In this document: positions 10,839 through 20,762 of the stretch, one piece after another | Position numbering within the stretch: position 1 is the first letter of the stretch | How the letters are laid out: each line of letters starts with the position of its first letter | NCBI GenBank assembly: GCA_027704905.1 | Contig: CM051019.1 | Location: 24,651,695 to 24,715,694, forward strand | Reading direction: 5' to 3' | DNA length: 64,000 bases | Origin: Muraenolepis orangiensis | Taxonomy: Eukaryota > Chordata > Actinopteri > Gadiformes > Muraenolepididae | Program-made: the position numbers and the translations under genes | The notes under the pieces: generated by a model | The model's database searches: none | Told to the model about the DNA's origin: nothing | Seen by the model: only the letters and a program-made list of their open reading frames with translations

Positions 10839-12366
10839 TGTAGCGGCACGTGGGAGTGATTGTTTGAAATACTAACTAAGAAGCCAGACAACGCCACCTT
10901 GGGAATTGCACCCAAGGAAATAATTATTCTAAGCTACCAATAAGGCACTCAGGTTCGTAATACTGAGGGGCAGGAGACGTGGTTCCAATTCATCAAATGT
11001 TTTATTGCCTATATTAAAATATCGTTGAAAACACAAAGAACATACACACTGGAAATAAAGGGGGAAATCCCCCTTTAGGGATGCTGAGGCTTACCAGTGG
11101 ATGGAGGTGACGGGGGGTGAGCGGGATCCCAACAAAGTAAATTAAGGCACCCGTGATCCTACACACTCATACAAAGGAACACCAAAATCAGGGGGAACAC
11201 AGCACGACACAAAAAGGGGGGAAGCCGCCACCGGGGACACCAGCACCACACCTTTGGCTCTCAGCAACTAAAGAGGGGCAAACGAGACACAATTACTGGG
11301 ATAAACAGCCAACACAAATTAATACACAAACCAACACATAAGTATAAAGACAATAAAAAGTCAATAATACAACGAAATACTGATCAGAAACAGAGATTAA
11401 ATGAAATAAACAAAACAAACTTAACTCAACAGGGTCAAATAAAATAACTAATCAGAAACAGAGATGAATCGAATAGTCCACGATAACAATGTTTAAAATA
11501 TGGCCCTGTAGTGAAGGGCAAGGGGACACAAAGGCACAGTGACACCAAGAGGCACTGCAGACAATGCAGGCCAAGACCAACACCCGCTAGGCAGTAGTGT
11601 AGCGGTGAAGCACAGTAGGGCAGGCAAGCCAGTTGTGCAGACACACAGCCGTGAGGGCAGGCAAGCCGTCCAGGCAACACTCAGTCAAGCAGCAGTGTAG
11701 CGGTGAAGCACAGTAGGGCAGGCAAGCCAGCTGTGCAGACACACAGCCGTGAGGGCAGGCAAGCCGTCCAGGCAACACTCAGTCAAGCAGCAGTGTAGCG
11801 GTGAAGCACAGTAGGGCAGGCAAGCCAGCTGTGCAGACAGACACAGCCGTGAGGGCAGACCAGCCGTCCAGGCAACACTCAGTCAGGCAGGCAAGACAGT
11901 CGTAGTAGCCGTGGATGCAACACCAACGTAGAGGCAAAACAGCAGTCCTTCTTGATCACGCTTCCAGCGCAGAGCCTAGCAGACATTTTAAGGCGATGTT
12001 ATTTTAATAATACTACATTAACATTATTCAGGAAGAATGACACGCAGAAGGTCTACCTACCGATCAGGCCAAGTTCAGACAAACACAGCAGGAGAGCTTC
12101 ATTTACTGCGGCAGCAGACATGGGCTGCAGGATCCCTGCAAGGGTCTACAACCAGCGATGCATTTAGTATTTAGGCTAATTGCCATGCTAGGTGTACAAC
12201 AAACGGCAGCCACTGCAAACTCACCGGTGCCAGCGGAGAAAGCACGTCAGCGGAACCCGGAAGTGGCCTTCGTGCCAAAGAGCAAGAGGGAGCAAGAGCG
12301 ACACTGACCCCTCTTTATAAAGGTTGCCCCGTGTGGTGATAGGGCTGAACAGTCTATCCTGCTACA
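10839..12366 (-). mobile_element. Probable long LTR (about 1.5 kb) of the gypsy remnant
   Basis: The terminal hexamers TGTAGC and GCTACA are inverted copies at the two ends, and one end lies three bases from the inferred primer-binding site. On the minus strand a TATAAA motif (about 12313) precedes transcribed sequence, and an AATAAA signal lies near 11000, as expected for U3-R-U5 order. No 3' copy or target-site duplication is available to prove the borders. Confidence 0.5.
11590..11895. repeat. Tandem repeat of about 95 bp inside the LTR
   Basis: About three near-identical units, each with TGTAGCGGTGAAGCACAGTA, GGGCAGGCAAGCCAG and GACACACAGCCGTGAG. They lie inside the probable LTR, where tandem enhancer-like repeats are common. 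Confidence 0.88.
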
Positions 12367-13035
12367 CTAGGATGGCACCTTACCCGGACTATAGGCTAGC
12401 TAACAGATAGCTTCAAGATATAGCACAACAGGCCGGTTGGTTGGAACAGAATGGTATAGGTTACCAGGTAGAGAATACATGTTACTGGGTTCCAAACAGG
12501 TATACCTATACAATTAGCCTACGGCCAATTAAACAACAAAAGGGAACCGAAACCAAACCAAACTACAGATTAGAGGCAAGTTTGTACAAAGACACAACAG
12601 CAGGTGGCGTTCTGACCGACCTGAGGACAGAACATACACACATCCATAAATAAAACAATTCGGTAGATACAAACCGAAAGCTTGGCAGAAAAATGACCTC
12701 GGCCATAAGGACAAGCCTACAATACAACCCGCAACCTATAGATAGCCTACCTGTGAGTACGAGCAACCGGGAAGTCAGGTGACCAAGAGGCAGATCACTG
12801 GGTGCACCGGGCTTTTATAGGGGATCACGACTCATTGTCGAATTGTCTGCCAGGTGTGAATGCAAGCCCCATACATCTTTTCTCAGACCCAATAATCACT
12901 GGCTGCCCTGCCTGTCGCATACAGGCATACATACCACAGAACGCCATAGGAAGTCCTTTCTTCCTGTGGCCATCAGACTCTTTAATTAATCTATGCCTAT
13001 GGTGATGCCTATGGGGTTCGCTTAGTGCAAAAACT
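12367..13035. other. No gene recognised
   Basis: No open frame with recognisable protein similarity and no repeat family identified. Short ORFs here look random. Confidence 0.5.
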
Positions 13036-13425
13036 ACAGGTGGAACCCATGCCCACGTTAATGTCGTCCCTCCCCGTCGTTGGTCGGAACCCATGTCCAT
13101 GTTAATGTCGTCCCTCCCCGTTGTTGGTCGTCCTGATGCCCCATAGTGGTCCGTGAAGGCATTGCAAGTGGGCCGCGGTTGGTCGTGTTGTTAGGCACGT
13201 CGTCTTCCCGGTCGTTACTCTTGTCGTCTTCCCCGTCGTTGGTCGTCCTGATGCCCCTAGTGGTCCGTGAAGGCATTGCAAGTGGGCCGCGGTTGGTCGT
13301 GTTGTTAGGCACGTCGTCTTCCCGGTCGTTGGTCTTGTCGTTACTCTTGTCGTCTTCCCCGTCGTTGGACTTCCTGATGCCCCTAGTGGTCCGTGAAGGC
13401 ATTGCAAGTGGTCTGGTCGTTGGTC
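13036..13425. repeat. Nested minisatellite (units around 120 bp)
   Basis: Two to three long units containing CCTAGTGGTCCGTGAAGGCA, GGGCCGCGGTTGGTCGTGTT and GTCGTCTTCCCGGTCGTT. Each is built from shorter GTCGTCTTCC/CGTCGTTGGT motifs. ORFs in all frames here are repeat artefacts. Confidence 0.88.
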
Positions 13426-13625
13426 TTCTGAATGAAATCGTTTTTAATTCAAATCAGTCAATCGAGTTTCAGGGGTATGAAGTGAGCAAATGTGTTCAAC
13501 ACCAACTTATGGTTTAAAATTAATATTTTGCCCAAATTTATGAGAAATGATGTCACGTCTTCACAGCTACAGGGGGCTAGAATCGCGCTTTTATATACAA
13601 CGTGAATTAATTCGGTGCGTCATAA
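13426..13625. repeat. Dispersed repeat, copy 1
   Basis: Shares AGGGGTATGAAGTGAGCAAA, ACCAACTTATGGTTTAAA and GGGGCTAGAATCGCGCTTTT with 15140-15390. The pair probably derives from one non-autonomous transposable element; no termini were resolved. Confidence 0.7.
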
Positions 13626-13639
13626 TATATATAATATAT

Positions 13640-13669
13640 ATAATAATTAATCTGCAGATTAATTATTAT
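13640..13669. repeat. Perfect 30-bp AT-rich palindrome
   Basis: Two 15-bp halves centred on CTGCAG are exact reverse complements, embedded in an (AT)n-rich stretch. Confidence 0.85.
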
Positions 13670-14655
13670 CGACCTTTATACTGATTCAATCTAATGCTAA
13701 TGCTAATGCTGGCAATCTGAGCACATAAGAGCTGAAACTAATTATTTACACAATCTATTAATCTGATTTGTTGTGGCAATTCAATAATTATTAATTATTA
13801 TTATTATTATTTATTAATTAGACTATTTCCACAAAGCACTGATATTCTGCAGTTAGTGTTTAAAGTGCATTAGGATGGTCACAATTGAGCCGCCACTCGC
13901 AAATTCTTGGGCAAATCAGCCGCTCCTCAATTTTGAATGCGCGCGTATTCTCACCTTTACGGTAAATCCATGCAAACGGACCGGTTTTTTATTCTACATC
14001 CACGGAGCTGATGGGGGGGTTGCGACTTGCAGCCCCTCACTTTTTAGTTTCTCATGTGTTTGTTACTGATAACCAGCTCCTTTTCTAATTCAAATTAGTG
14101 TTCTGAATGAAATGGTTATTAATTGCAGACAGCCCCTCACTTTTTAGTTTATTTAGTTTGTTACTGATGGCCAGCTCCTTTTCTAATTAACATAAAAAGT
14201 ACTCTGCTAACTTTATTTAGCCTCCCTATTGTTTATGGTTGAATGTGGGAGGTGAACATTGTTAGATTCTTAAGTGGGCCCTGACTTGGAAAAGGTTGGG
14301 AACCGCTGCATTTAACAAACCCCCCCAAACAAGTAGAGTATCCCTCCCAAACCATATTGTTAGTCATTTTCAAAGCACATGGCCTATTATTGTCCATGGT
14401 AAAAGATTGTTTGACTTGAGTCCAGTTTTAAAGTCAGGACACCATAGCTGCAGCGGTGGTAATAGGCCTACCCTAGACAGTCCTCATCTTATGTCGGCCC
14501 GAGGGACTACACATGATAGGTGAAGAGTGACAGAGGGGGAACACAAATAAAGTATAGGATGGATGGAGCACAGGCCTTAAGACAGGAGGGGGTAATTCTG
14601 TCTGGGCCAGGTGCTTTCCTGTTGTTTTGTCTCTGGAAGAGCTAGCTCACATCCT
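13670..14655. other. No gene recognised
   Basis: AT-rich at the left, otherwise unique-looking non-coding sequence. A short internal duplication (CAGCCCCTCACTTTTTAGTT) occurs at about 14030 and 14130. Confidence 0.5.
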
Positions 14656-14659
14656 CTTT

Positions 14660-14786
<127 letters not shown>

Positions 14787-15139
14787 CAGCAGCAGCAGTG
14801 GGGTTGCCAGAGGTGTGATGGGGGCTGTAAATAATGATTTGATCAGTAAGTCATGGTACCTTCTTCTCTCAGGTCAAGAGCTTTCCAAACTGTTGATCCC
14901 ATGTCTGTAGCATGTTGTTTGGCTTCCCTGTGAGCCTTCAAAGGTAACCCAGGTTCCAGGTTCAAAGGGCAACCCTGAGCAGCAGGAATCCCCCACACCT
15001 TTGACATATGTTACTCTCCAGATCAAAACCTTTCCAACAACATCTTCATCGTTGTCCTATGACCCATTTTAATTGTCATCTCCCTCCAGTCCAAGGCTAC
15101 TTGTGGGTGTAGTGTCTGAGTCCCTGTTTGAGTCAAAGT
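14787..15139. other. No gene recognised
   Basis: Non-coding sequence with no recognised domain or repeat. Confidence 0.4.
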
Positions 15140-15420
15140 GGAGAAGAATCAGTCAATGTAGTCTCAAGGGGTATGAAGTGAGCAAGTGTGTTCAAGATAT
15201 TGACCCTCTTGTTATGCACAGTCATACATTTCAATTTGGACAGTTTCAGACACCAACTTATGGTTTAAATTAATTAAACAAAAGTAATATTTTGCCCAAA
15301 TTCATGACAAATTATGTCACGTATTCACAGCTAGAGGGGGCTAGAATCGCGCTTTTATATACAACGTGAATTCATTCGGTGCGTGATTAGTGAGAGAGAG
15401 AGAGAGAGAGAGAGAGTCGA
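15140..15420. repeat. Dispersed repeat, copy 2, with (GA)n tail
   Basis: Second copy of the element at 13426-13625, with the same GGGGCTAGAATCGCGCTTTT block and a GA microsatellite at 15390-15417. Confidence 0.7.
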
Positions 15421-15606
15421 ATGTACTTTATTGATCGATTTTGATAACACTACAGTAGGTCGTGATACTGCTCCATGGTTGCAATTCACCATTAAAATTA
15501 GTTAACATCAGATGGCAGACTAAACTAAGCGGCGGATGAATACGTTCTGGCAGTGAGATGGCGGTGAACGTGACCTGGACCCACGTGACCAAATGGCGGA
15601 TGAATA

Positions 15607-15760
15607 TGTTACATCTGGCACTACACTCAGTGCACTGTATCAATGCGCAATGTGATGTATGTGGTGACCGGATCTTGTTTGATTGTGTGTGTTCATTAAA
15701 TGGAGTAGACTCAACTCCAACGTTCGCTCCCGTCTCATTCTCCATTATTCGAACATATCA
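15607..15760 (+). mobile_element. 5' LTR of complete gypsy element
   Basis: A 154-bp LTR, TGTTACATCT...ACATATCA. It is identical to the 3' LTR except for one short difference (GATTGTGTGTG versus GAGTGTGTG). It is preceded by the 5-bp duplication GAATA and followed by TTGGCGACGAGAATGG, a gypsy-type primer-binding site. Confidence 0.93.
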
Positions 15761-15772
15761 TTGGCGACGAGA

Positions 15773-16432
15773 ATGGCTGATTGTTCGATACCACCACCCT
15801 CCCCCTTCCTAGCCACGCCGGGCGAGCCACTGATACCGTGGCCCCGCTGGATTTCCTCGTTCGAGACATATATCCTAGCTGCCGGCTTGGAGAGAGTGTC
15901 CGCGGAGAGGAAACGTGCACTGCTGCTGCACTGTCTAGGAGCAGAGGGACAGCGTGTGTTTGAAACTCTCGGCCCCGCAGCGGGTTACACAGAGACGGTG
16001 GCCCTACTGAGGAGTCATTTCGCCACCCCACAGAGTGCTCTCCTCCGCCGCGTCATATTCGGACGGAGGCACCAGCGGCCGGGTGAGTCGGTGACACAGT
16101 ACGTGGCTGATCTACGAGGTTTGGCGAGCTCGTGCAAGTTTGGCGCGTTACAAGACGAACTGATCAGAGACCACCTCATACTGCACACGAACTGTGACAA
16201 GATTAGGGAAAGACTGTTGATGGAAAACGATGACGTGACACTAGCAGCAGCTCTACACCTAGCCGTTCAGGTTGAATCTGCTCTCGAATGTGCAGCTACA
16301 TTGTCGGCTTCTTCCAACTCGCTAGCAGCGGACGAGGCAACGGGCGCGCGCGCGCGACTCACTGACGCCCCTCCTCCACGTGAGTACAGACAGCAGCGGG
16401 GGGAGTGTACAACTAGCCTCTCAGTCACGTGA
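15773..16432 (+). CDS. Gypsy gag protein
   Basis: The ORF opens MADCSIPPPSPFLATPGEPL twelve bases after the LTR. The capsid-like region has WPRWISSFETYILAAGL, RVIFGRRHQRPGESVTQYVA and FGALQDELIRDHLILHTNC, typical of short vertebrate gypsy gags (about 219 residues). The zinc knuckles are not in this frame but at the start of the overlapping pol frame (+1), so a +1 frameshift in the 16380-16432 overlap is likely. The start codon overlaps the primer-binding region, as in related elements. Confidence 0.85.
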   Translation: MADCSIPPPSPFLATPGEPLIPWPRWISSFETYILAAGLERVSAERKRALLLHCLGAEGQRVFETLGPAAGYTETVALLRSHFATPQSALLRRVIFGRRHQRPGESVTQYVADLRGLASSCKFGALQDELIRDHLILHTNCDKIRERLLMENDDVTLAAALHLAVQVESALECAATLSASSNSLAADEATGARARLTDAPPPREYRQQRGECTTSLSVT

Positions 16433-19361
16433 CCGCCCACACCAGCCGTGTGGGAATTGTGGCTCTCCTGCACACGACTCAAGAGCTCAGACCTGTCCTG
16501 CCCGTGGTAAAACCTGCTCCAACTGCGGGAGGCTGAATCACTTCCACAAAGTCTGTAGGTCTGCCCCAGCTAGAGCCTCCCAACCACCTACCACGATCAT
16601 CCACAATGTCAGCTCAGGACGAGTGCCATTTAAAACATGTTCATTGATGGTTGGTGATGTCACTCTGCCCCTCCTCCTAGACACGGGTGCTTCGGTGTCC
16701 CTCCTGAACTGGGTGACTTATCAACAGTTTTTCTCCCACGAGCCACTGGGCCCGCCCACCACCACGCTGCGTGGCTATGCTAACTCTAAGATTGACATTG
16801 TGGGCTCCCTACAGCTTCCCGTGAAATACGGAGAGAAGACACTGCCAGTCTTCAGGTTCAATATTGCACGCCACGGGACCAACCTCCTGGGCCTCGACCT
16901 CTTCAACAGCCTCGGTTTCACGCTATTAGACACCTCTGGCTCTGAGATCCACACCGTTGCCAGCCCCTGGCAGCAACAGTGGCCTGCACTGTTCAGCGGT
17001 GTGGGCTGTCTCGATATTTTCGCCCACCAGCCCCTGATAGACCCGCAAGTGAGACCTGTCATTCAGCCCCTCCGCCGCTCCCCACTGGCCCTCCGCGATG
17101 ACATCTCCTCTGAGCTACAGAGCATGCTCGATGGCAACATCATTGAGCAGGTGAATGCGTCGCCCTGGATCTCCAACATCGTGGTGGCCAAGAAGAAGTC
17201 TGGGGGGCTGCGACTCTGCGTGGACTTGAGAGCAGTAAACAAGGCCATCTTTCCCGACAAATACCCCTTGCCAACGTCAGAGGAGCTCACCGCCCAGTTC
17301 TACGGGTCCACTGTGTTCTCCAAGCTGGACCTCCGCCAGGGCTACCTCCAGGTGCCACTACACCCCGAGAGCCGCAACCTCACTGCGTTTATCACCCACA
17401 AAGGGGTCTTCCGTTACAAACGCATGGCTTTTGGTCTAAGCTCTGCCCCCAGCTGCTTCCAAAAGATCATGGCCTCCATCTTCGCTGGCATCCCGGGTGT
17501 GGCCATCTACCTTGACGACATCGTGGTTCACGGGGCCACCGTCGAGAGCCACGATGAGCGTCTCCACAGCGTGTTCGGTGCACTGGCCAAACACCACCTC
17601 ACACTCAACGGTGAGAAGTGTGTCTTCGCCGCCCCAGCCGTTGAGTTCGTGGGGTTCCGCCTCTCGGCTGACGGCATATACCCACTCTACTCAAACACGG
17701 AGGCCATCCACCGCGTCCCGGAGCCCACCTCAGCTGCTCAGTTAGCCTCCTTCCTGGGCATGACGGCGTTCTACCTCCGCTTCCTGCCACAGTACTCGGC
17801 TACGACCACCCCACTGCGCCACCTGCTGAAACAGGGCGAGCCCTGGCTCTGGACGCCTGCCTGCTCGGACGCCGTGCGCCTCCTGAAGGCCCAGCTCACC
17901 TCACCACCGGTCCTAGCGTACTTCGACCTGGCCAGCCCCACCCTCGTCACATGCGACGCCTCCGCCACGGCCATTGGTGCGGTGATGTCCCAGCTGCAAA
18001 AGGGGGTCGAGAGGCCGATCGCCTTCGCCTCACGGGCTCTCAGCCCCACAGAACAGAGGTACTCGGTGGGGGAGCGGGAAGCCCTAGCGTGCCTCTGGGC
18101 ATGTGAACGCTGGCACATGTACCTCTATGGACGCTCATTCACATTGAGGACAGACCACCAGTCCCTCACCACCCTCCTGGCCACTTCAGGCACCGGCCAC
18201 AGACCACTCCGTCTCCACCGTTGGGCCGACCGCCTGCAGCAGTACAACTTTCGCCTACAGTTCACGCCAGGCCGGGACAACGTGGTGGCTGACCTGCTGT
18301 CACGCTCAATCCCCAACCCACCCTCAGACCCACCTTCGACCCCTGAACGGGACCAGGCCGAGCACGACCTCGTCCAGCTCCTCCACACACCTCTTCAGGA
18401 GACAGTGTCGCTGAAGGAGCTCCAGGACGTCTCAGCTGACGACCCCACCCTCACTACACTCTCGGCCTACATCAGACAGGGCTGGCCGACGAGGGTAGCT
18501 GATGAGCTGCTTCCCTACTTCAGGGTCAGGGACGAACTGTCATGCTGGAATGACACCTGCATCGCTCGCGGGCTCTGCACGGTGGTCCCGAGTGCCCTTC
18601 GGGCGTGTATCCTGACTATGGCGCACGAGGGCTACTTGGGCATAGTCAGGCTCAAGCAGCGGTGCCGTGATTTGGTGTGGTGGCCAGGCATCGACAGGGA
18701 AATCGAGACCCTGGTTAAGGACTGCACTGCTTGCCTTCTTAGTGGCAAGACCAGGGCCCCAGGCCCACCCCCACCCATGCAGCCGTTGGACTGGCCGTCC
18801 CAACCCTGGGAGCACCTGCAACTTGACATCTGCGGCGAGCTACACGGGGTACCGCATCACCAGCGTTTCCTCATCGTGATCTACGACCTGCACTCTAAGT
18901 GGCCGGAGGTAATACCCGTGGGCTCGGTCACAGCCAAGGTGTTGGTTGACATTCTTGACTCCCTGTTCGCGCGTTGGGGCCTGCCCAAGAGGATCACAAC
19001 CGACAATGGTCCCCAAATGGTCTCCCACGAACTGTCCTCTTATCTGGAGGGGAAAGGGATCCGCCACATTCGCACAGCGTTCTACAACCCAGCGGCAAAC
19101 GGGGGGGTGGAACGGCTGCCATGGCTGACTTGGACTGGGTCAGGATCCGACGACCTCACCGCGACAACAAGCTCCAGTCATTTTGGTCAGACCCTGTCCA
19201 GGTCAGCCAACAGCTTGGCCCGGCTTCGTTCAGGCTCGCTGATGGCACGCGCTGGCATGCTAGCCGCCTGCGTAAGGTGCACGCCCCCGCCGGCCCAGTG
19301 CCTGCTGCTACAGCTCTGCCGGCCGCACGGTTCGATGCCGCACCAGCCCCAGCCCCTCTAG
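16380..19361 (+). CDS. Gypsy pol polyprotein with deleted integrase C-terminus
   Basis: A 993-codon frame. In order: zinc knuckles (second one CSNCGRLNHFHKVC); protease LLLDTGASVSLL; reverse transcriptase with LRLCVDLRAVNKAI, SKLDLRQGYLQVPL and YLDDIVVHG; RNase H with TCDASATAIGAVM, EREALACLWACERW and LRTDHQSL; integrase zinc finger (AHEGYLGIV...CTACLLSG, where the usual second His is Tyr); integrase core DICG, TDNGPQM and GGVER, so DDE is complete. After GGVER the frame leaves the family pattern. Confidence 0.93.
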   Translation: MSTDSSGGSVQLASQSRDRPHQPCGNCGSPAHDSRAQTCPARGKTCSNCGRLNHFHKVCRSAPARASQPPTTIIHNVSSGRVPFKTCSLMVGDVTLPLLLDTGASVSLLNWVTYQQFFSHEPLGPPTTTLRGYANSKIDIVGSLQLPVKYGEKTLPVFRFNIARHGTNLLGLDLFNSLGFTLLDTSGSEIHTVASPWQQQWPALFSGVGCLDIFAHQPLIDPQVRPVIQPLRRSPLALRDDISSELQSMLDGNIIEQVNASPWISNIVVAKKKSGGLRLCVDLRAVNKAIFPDKYPLPTSEELTAQFYGSTVFSKLDLRQGYLQVPLHPESRNLTAFITHKGVFRYKRMAFGLSSAPSCFQKIMASIFAGIPGVAIYLDDIVVHGATVESHDERLHSVFGALAKHHLTLNGEKCVFAAPAVEFVGFRLSADGIYPLYSNTEAIHRVPEPTSAAQLASFLGMTAFYLRFLPQYSATTTPLRHLLKQGEPWLWTPACSDAVRLLKAQLTSPPVLAYFDLASPTLVTCDASATAIGAVMSQLQKGVERPIAFASRALSPTEQRYSVGEREALACLWACERWHMYLYGRSFTLRTDHQSLTTLLATSGTGHRPLRLHRWADRLQQYNFRLQFTPGRDNVVADLLSRSIPNPPSDPPSTPERDQAEHDLVQLLHTPLQETVSLKELQDVSADDPTLTTLSAYIRQGWPTRVADELLPYFRVRDELSCWNDTCIARGLCTVVPSALRACILTMAHEGYLGIVRLKQRCRDLVWWPGIDREIETLVKDCTACLLSGKTRAPGPPPPMQPLDWPSQPWEHLQLDICGELHGVPHHQRFLIVIYDLHSKWPEVIPVGSVTAKVLVDILDSLFARWGLPKRITTDNGPQMVSHELSSYLEGKGIRHIRTAFYNPAANGGVERLPWLTWTGSGSDDLTATTSSSHFGQTLSRSANSLARLRSGSLMARAGMLAACVRCTPPPAQCLLLQLCRPHGSMPHQPQPL

Positions 19362-19480
19362 CCCAGCCGGACGTCGTGGGGCCACCGCCAGTGGTTGTGG
19401 TTGCACCTGAGCCCCGCCCAGTTCGGGCACGCAGCAGGCCGGAGCACCTGCGTGATTTTGTAACTGACTATAACCCGTAG
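19118..19480 (+). pseudogene. Displaced C-terminal tail of gypsy pol
   Basis: In a different frame from the main ORF, DWVRIRRPHRDNKLQSFWSD, PVQVSQQLGPASFRLADGTR and WHASRLRKVHAP match the usual gypsy integrase C-terminal domain, followed by a Pro/Ala-rich end and stop (19478-19480). The junction at about 19118 joins it directly to GGVER. Integrase sequence between them is deleted and the frame is shifted. Confidence 0.85.
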
Positions 19481-19501
19481 GTTCCGTGAGGGGGGGGGAA
19501 A

Positions 19502-19653
19502 TGTTACATCTGGCACTACACTCAGTGCACTGTATCAATGCGCAATGTGATGTATGTGGTGACCGGATCTTGTTTGAGTGTGTGTTCATTAAATGGAGTA
19601 GACTCAACTCCAACGTTCGCTCCCGTCTCATTCTCCATTATTCGAACATATCA
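19502..19653 (+). mobile_element. 3' LTR of complete gypsy element
   Basis: A 152-bp copy of the 5' LTR, preceded by a G-rich polypurine tract and followed by the GAATA target duplication. Confidence 0.93.
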
Positions 19654-19658
19654 GAATA

Positions 19659-20125
19659 CTGTAGCGATCCGGTAATGGCTTGCTGTGTGGGCCAGTCGGA
19701 CGAGTCTTGTGACGAGTCTCTGACCAATCAGCGGTCCGTGGGGCGTTCAGCTCGTGTTCGAGCTCGCTTGGAACCCCGAACTCAATACGAGAGGTCACTA
19801 GCTTAGCATGCTATTACTTCGACCGGATGTCTACACGACTTGACTCGAAGTAACATCGGCTGTAGGCCCGTAAAACCGAAATTCTAAGATTGGATTATTA
19901 TGGACCGGTAAGTATTTATGCTTATGTTAAATGTTGTGGCTGAAAGATGATTTTTAAAAATTGTTAAGGGCTACTTTAATTGTAAGTGCAGCTTTTACAT
20001 GTTCATAGTTTAGCTGTAATATGTCTTTTATAAGTTTAATAATTATTATTTGTTGTAATATTTCATGCGTGCAATATTTACTCTTATTTTTAAGTCCAAG
20101 CTCACGTCTGTTCTCGCGTGAGTGA
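19659..20125. other. No gene recognised
   Basis: AT-rich non-coding sequence between the gypsy element and a G-rich minisatellite. Confidence 0.5.
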
Positions 20126-20337
20126 GCGAGAGAGAGATGGGGGAGGGGGAGAGAGAGAGATGGGGGAGGGGGAGGGGGAGAGAGAGAGATGGGGGAGGGG
20201 GAGGGGGAGAGAGAGAGAGATGGGGGAGGGGGAGGGGGAGAGAGAGAGATGGGGGAGGGGGAGGGGGAGAGAGAGAGAGATGGGGGAGGGGGAGAGAGAG
20301 AGATGGGGGAGAGAGAGAGAGATGGGGGAGGGGGAGA
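20126..20337. repeat. G-rich minisatellite with quadruplex potential
   Basis: Repeats of GAGAGAGATGGGGGAGGGGG. Each unit has two or three runs of five Gs separated by single As on the plus strand, meeting the usual G-quadruplex pattern many times over. Confidence 0.93.
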
Positions 20338-20487
20338 GCTACGGATACTTTTACAGCTCCGTTAGTTTAAGTATTTTCTGATAAAGTTGTAAGGTTTTCA
20401 GAGCACGCAGCCAACGAGTTATGATGTTTGTATTTATTTTACGTTTATTACTTTACTAAAGTCATCTCACATGCTGTGAATGTTATT

Positions 20488-20588
20488 GTTTGTCTAACAT
20501 GGTTCTATGTTTGTCATTTATACCGTTTGTTTATGTGTAGCATAAACAAACGGTATAAATGACAAACATAGAACCATGTTAGACAAAC
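20488..20588. repeat. Perfect 48-bp inverted repeat with 5-nt loop
   Basis: Arms 20488-20535 and 20541-20588 are exact reverse complements around the loop TGTAG. A transcript on either strand would fold into an uninterrupted 48-bp hairpin. The origin is unknown: very young fold-back, MITE-like hairpin, or assembly artefact. Confidence 0.93.
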
Positions 20589-20762
20589 CATTTTCACGGT
20601 GGATACGAAGAGGAATAACCCCGTTAGGAGAAAGCCACTTGTGTCTGCCTGTGCTTCGAGGGAATTACATTATGCATATGGCAATTTGATTTACGCAGCA
20701 TGCTAGCTATTATCTTTTCAGGATCCTAATAAACTCGTATTTTGTATTTGTGTAGTCCTCAG

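Larger units (their letters stand above)
15607..19653 (+). mobile_element. Full-length Ty3/gypsy retrotransposon (4047 bp)
   Basis: Two nearly identical LTRs, a primer-binding site, gag, pol and a polypurine tract (GAGGGGGGGGGAAA at 19487-19501) lie in order. The direct duplication GAATA flanks the element (15602-15606 and 19654-19658). LTR identity indicates recent insertion. The pol frame carries an internal deletion near the integrase end, so it is probably not autonomous. Confidence 0.93.

Noticed and set aside
13058..13517. Several 100-residue ORFs on both strands
   Set aside because: All derive from the long minisatellite at 13036-13425.
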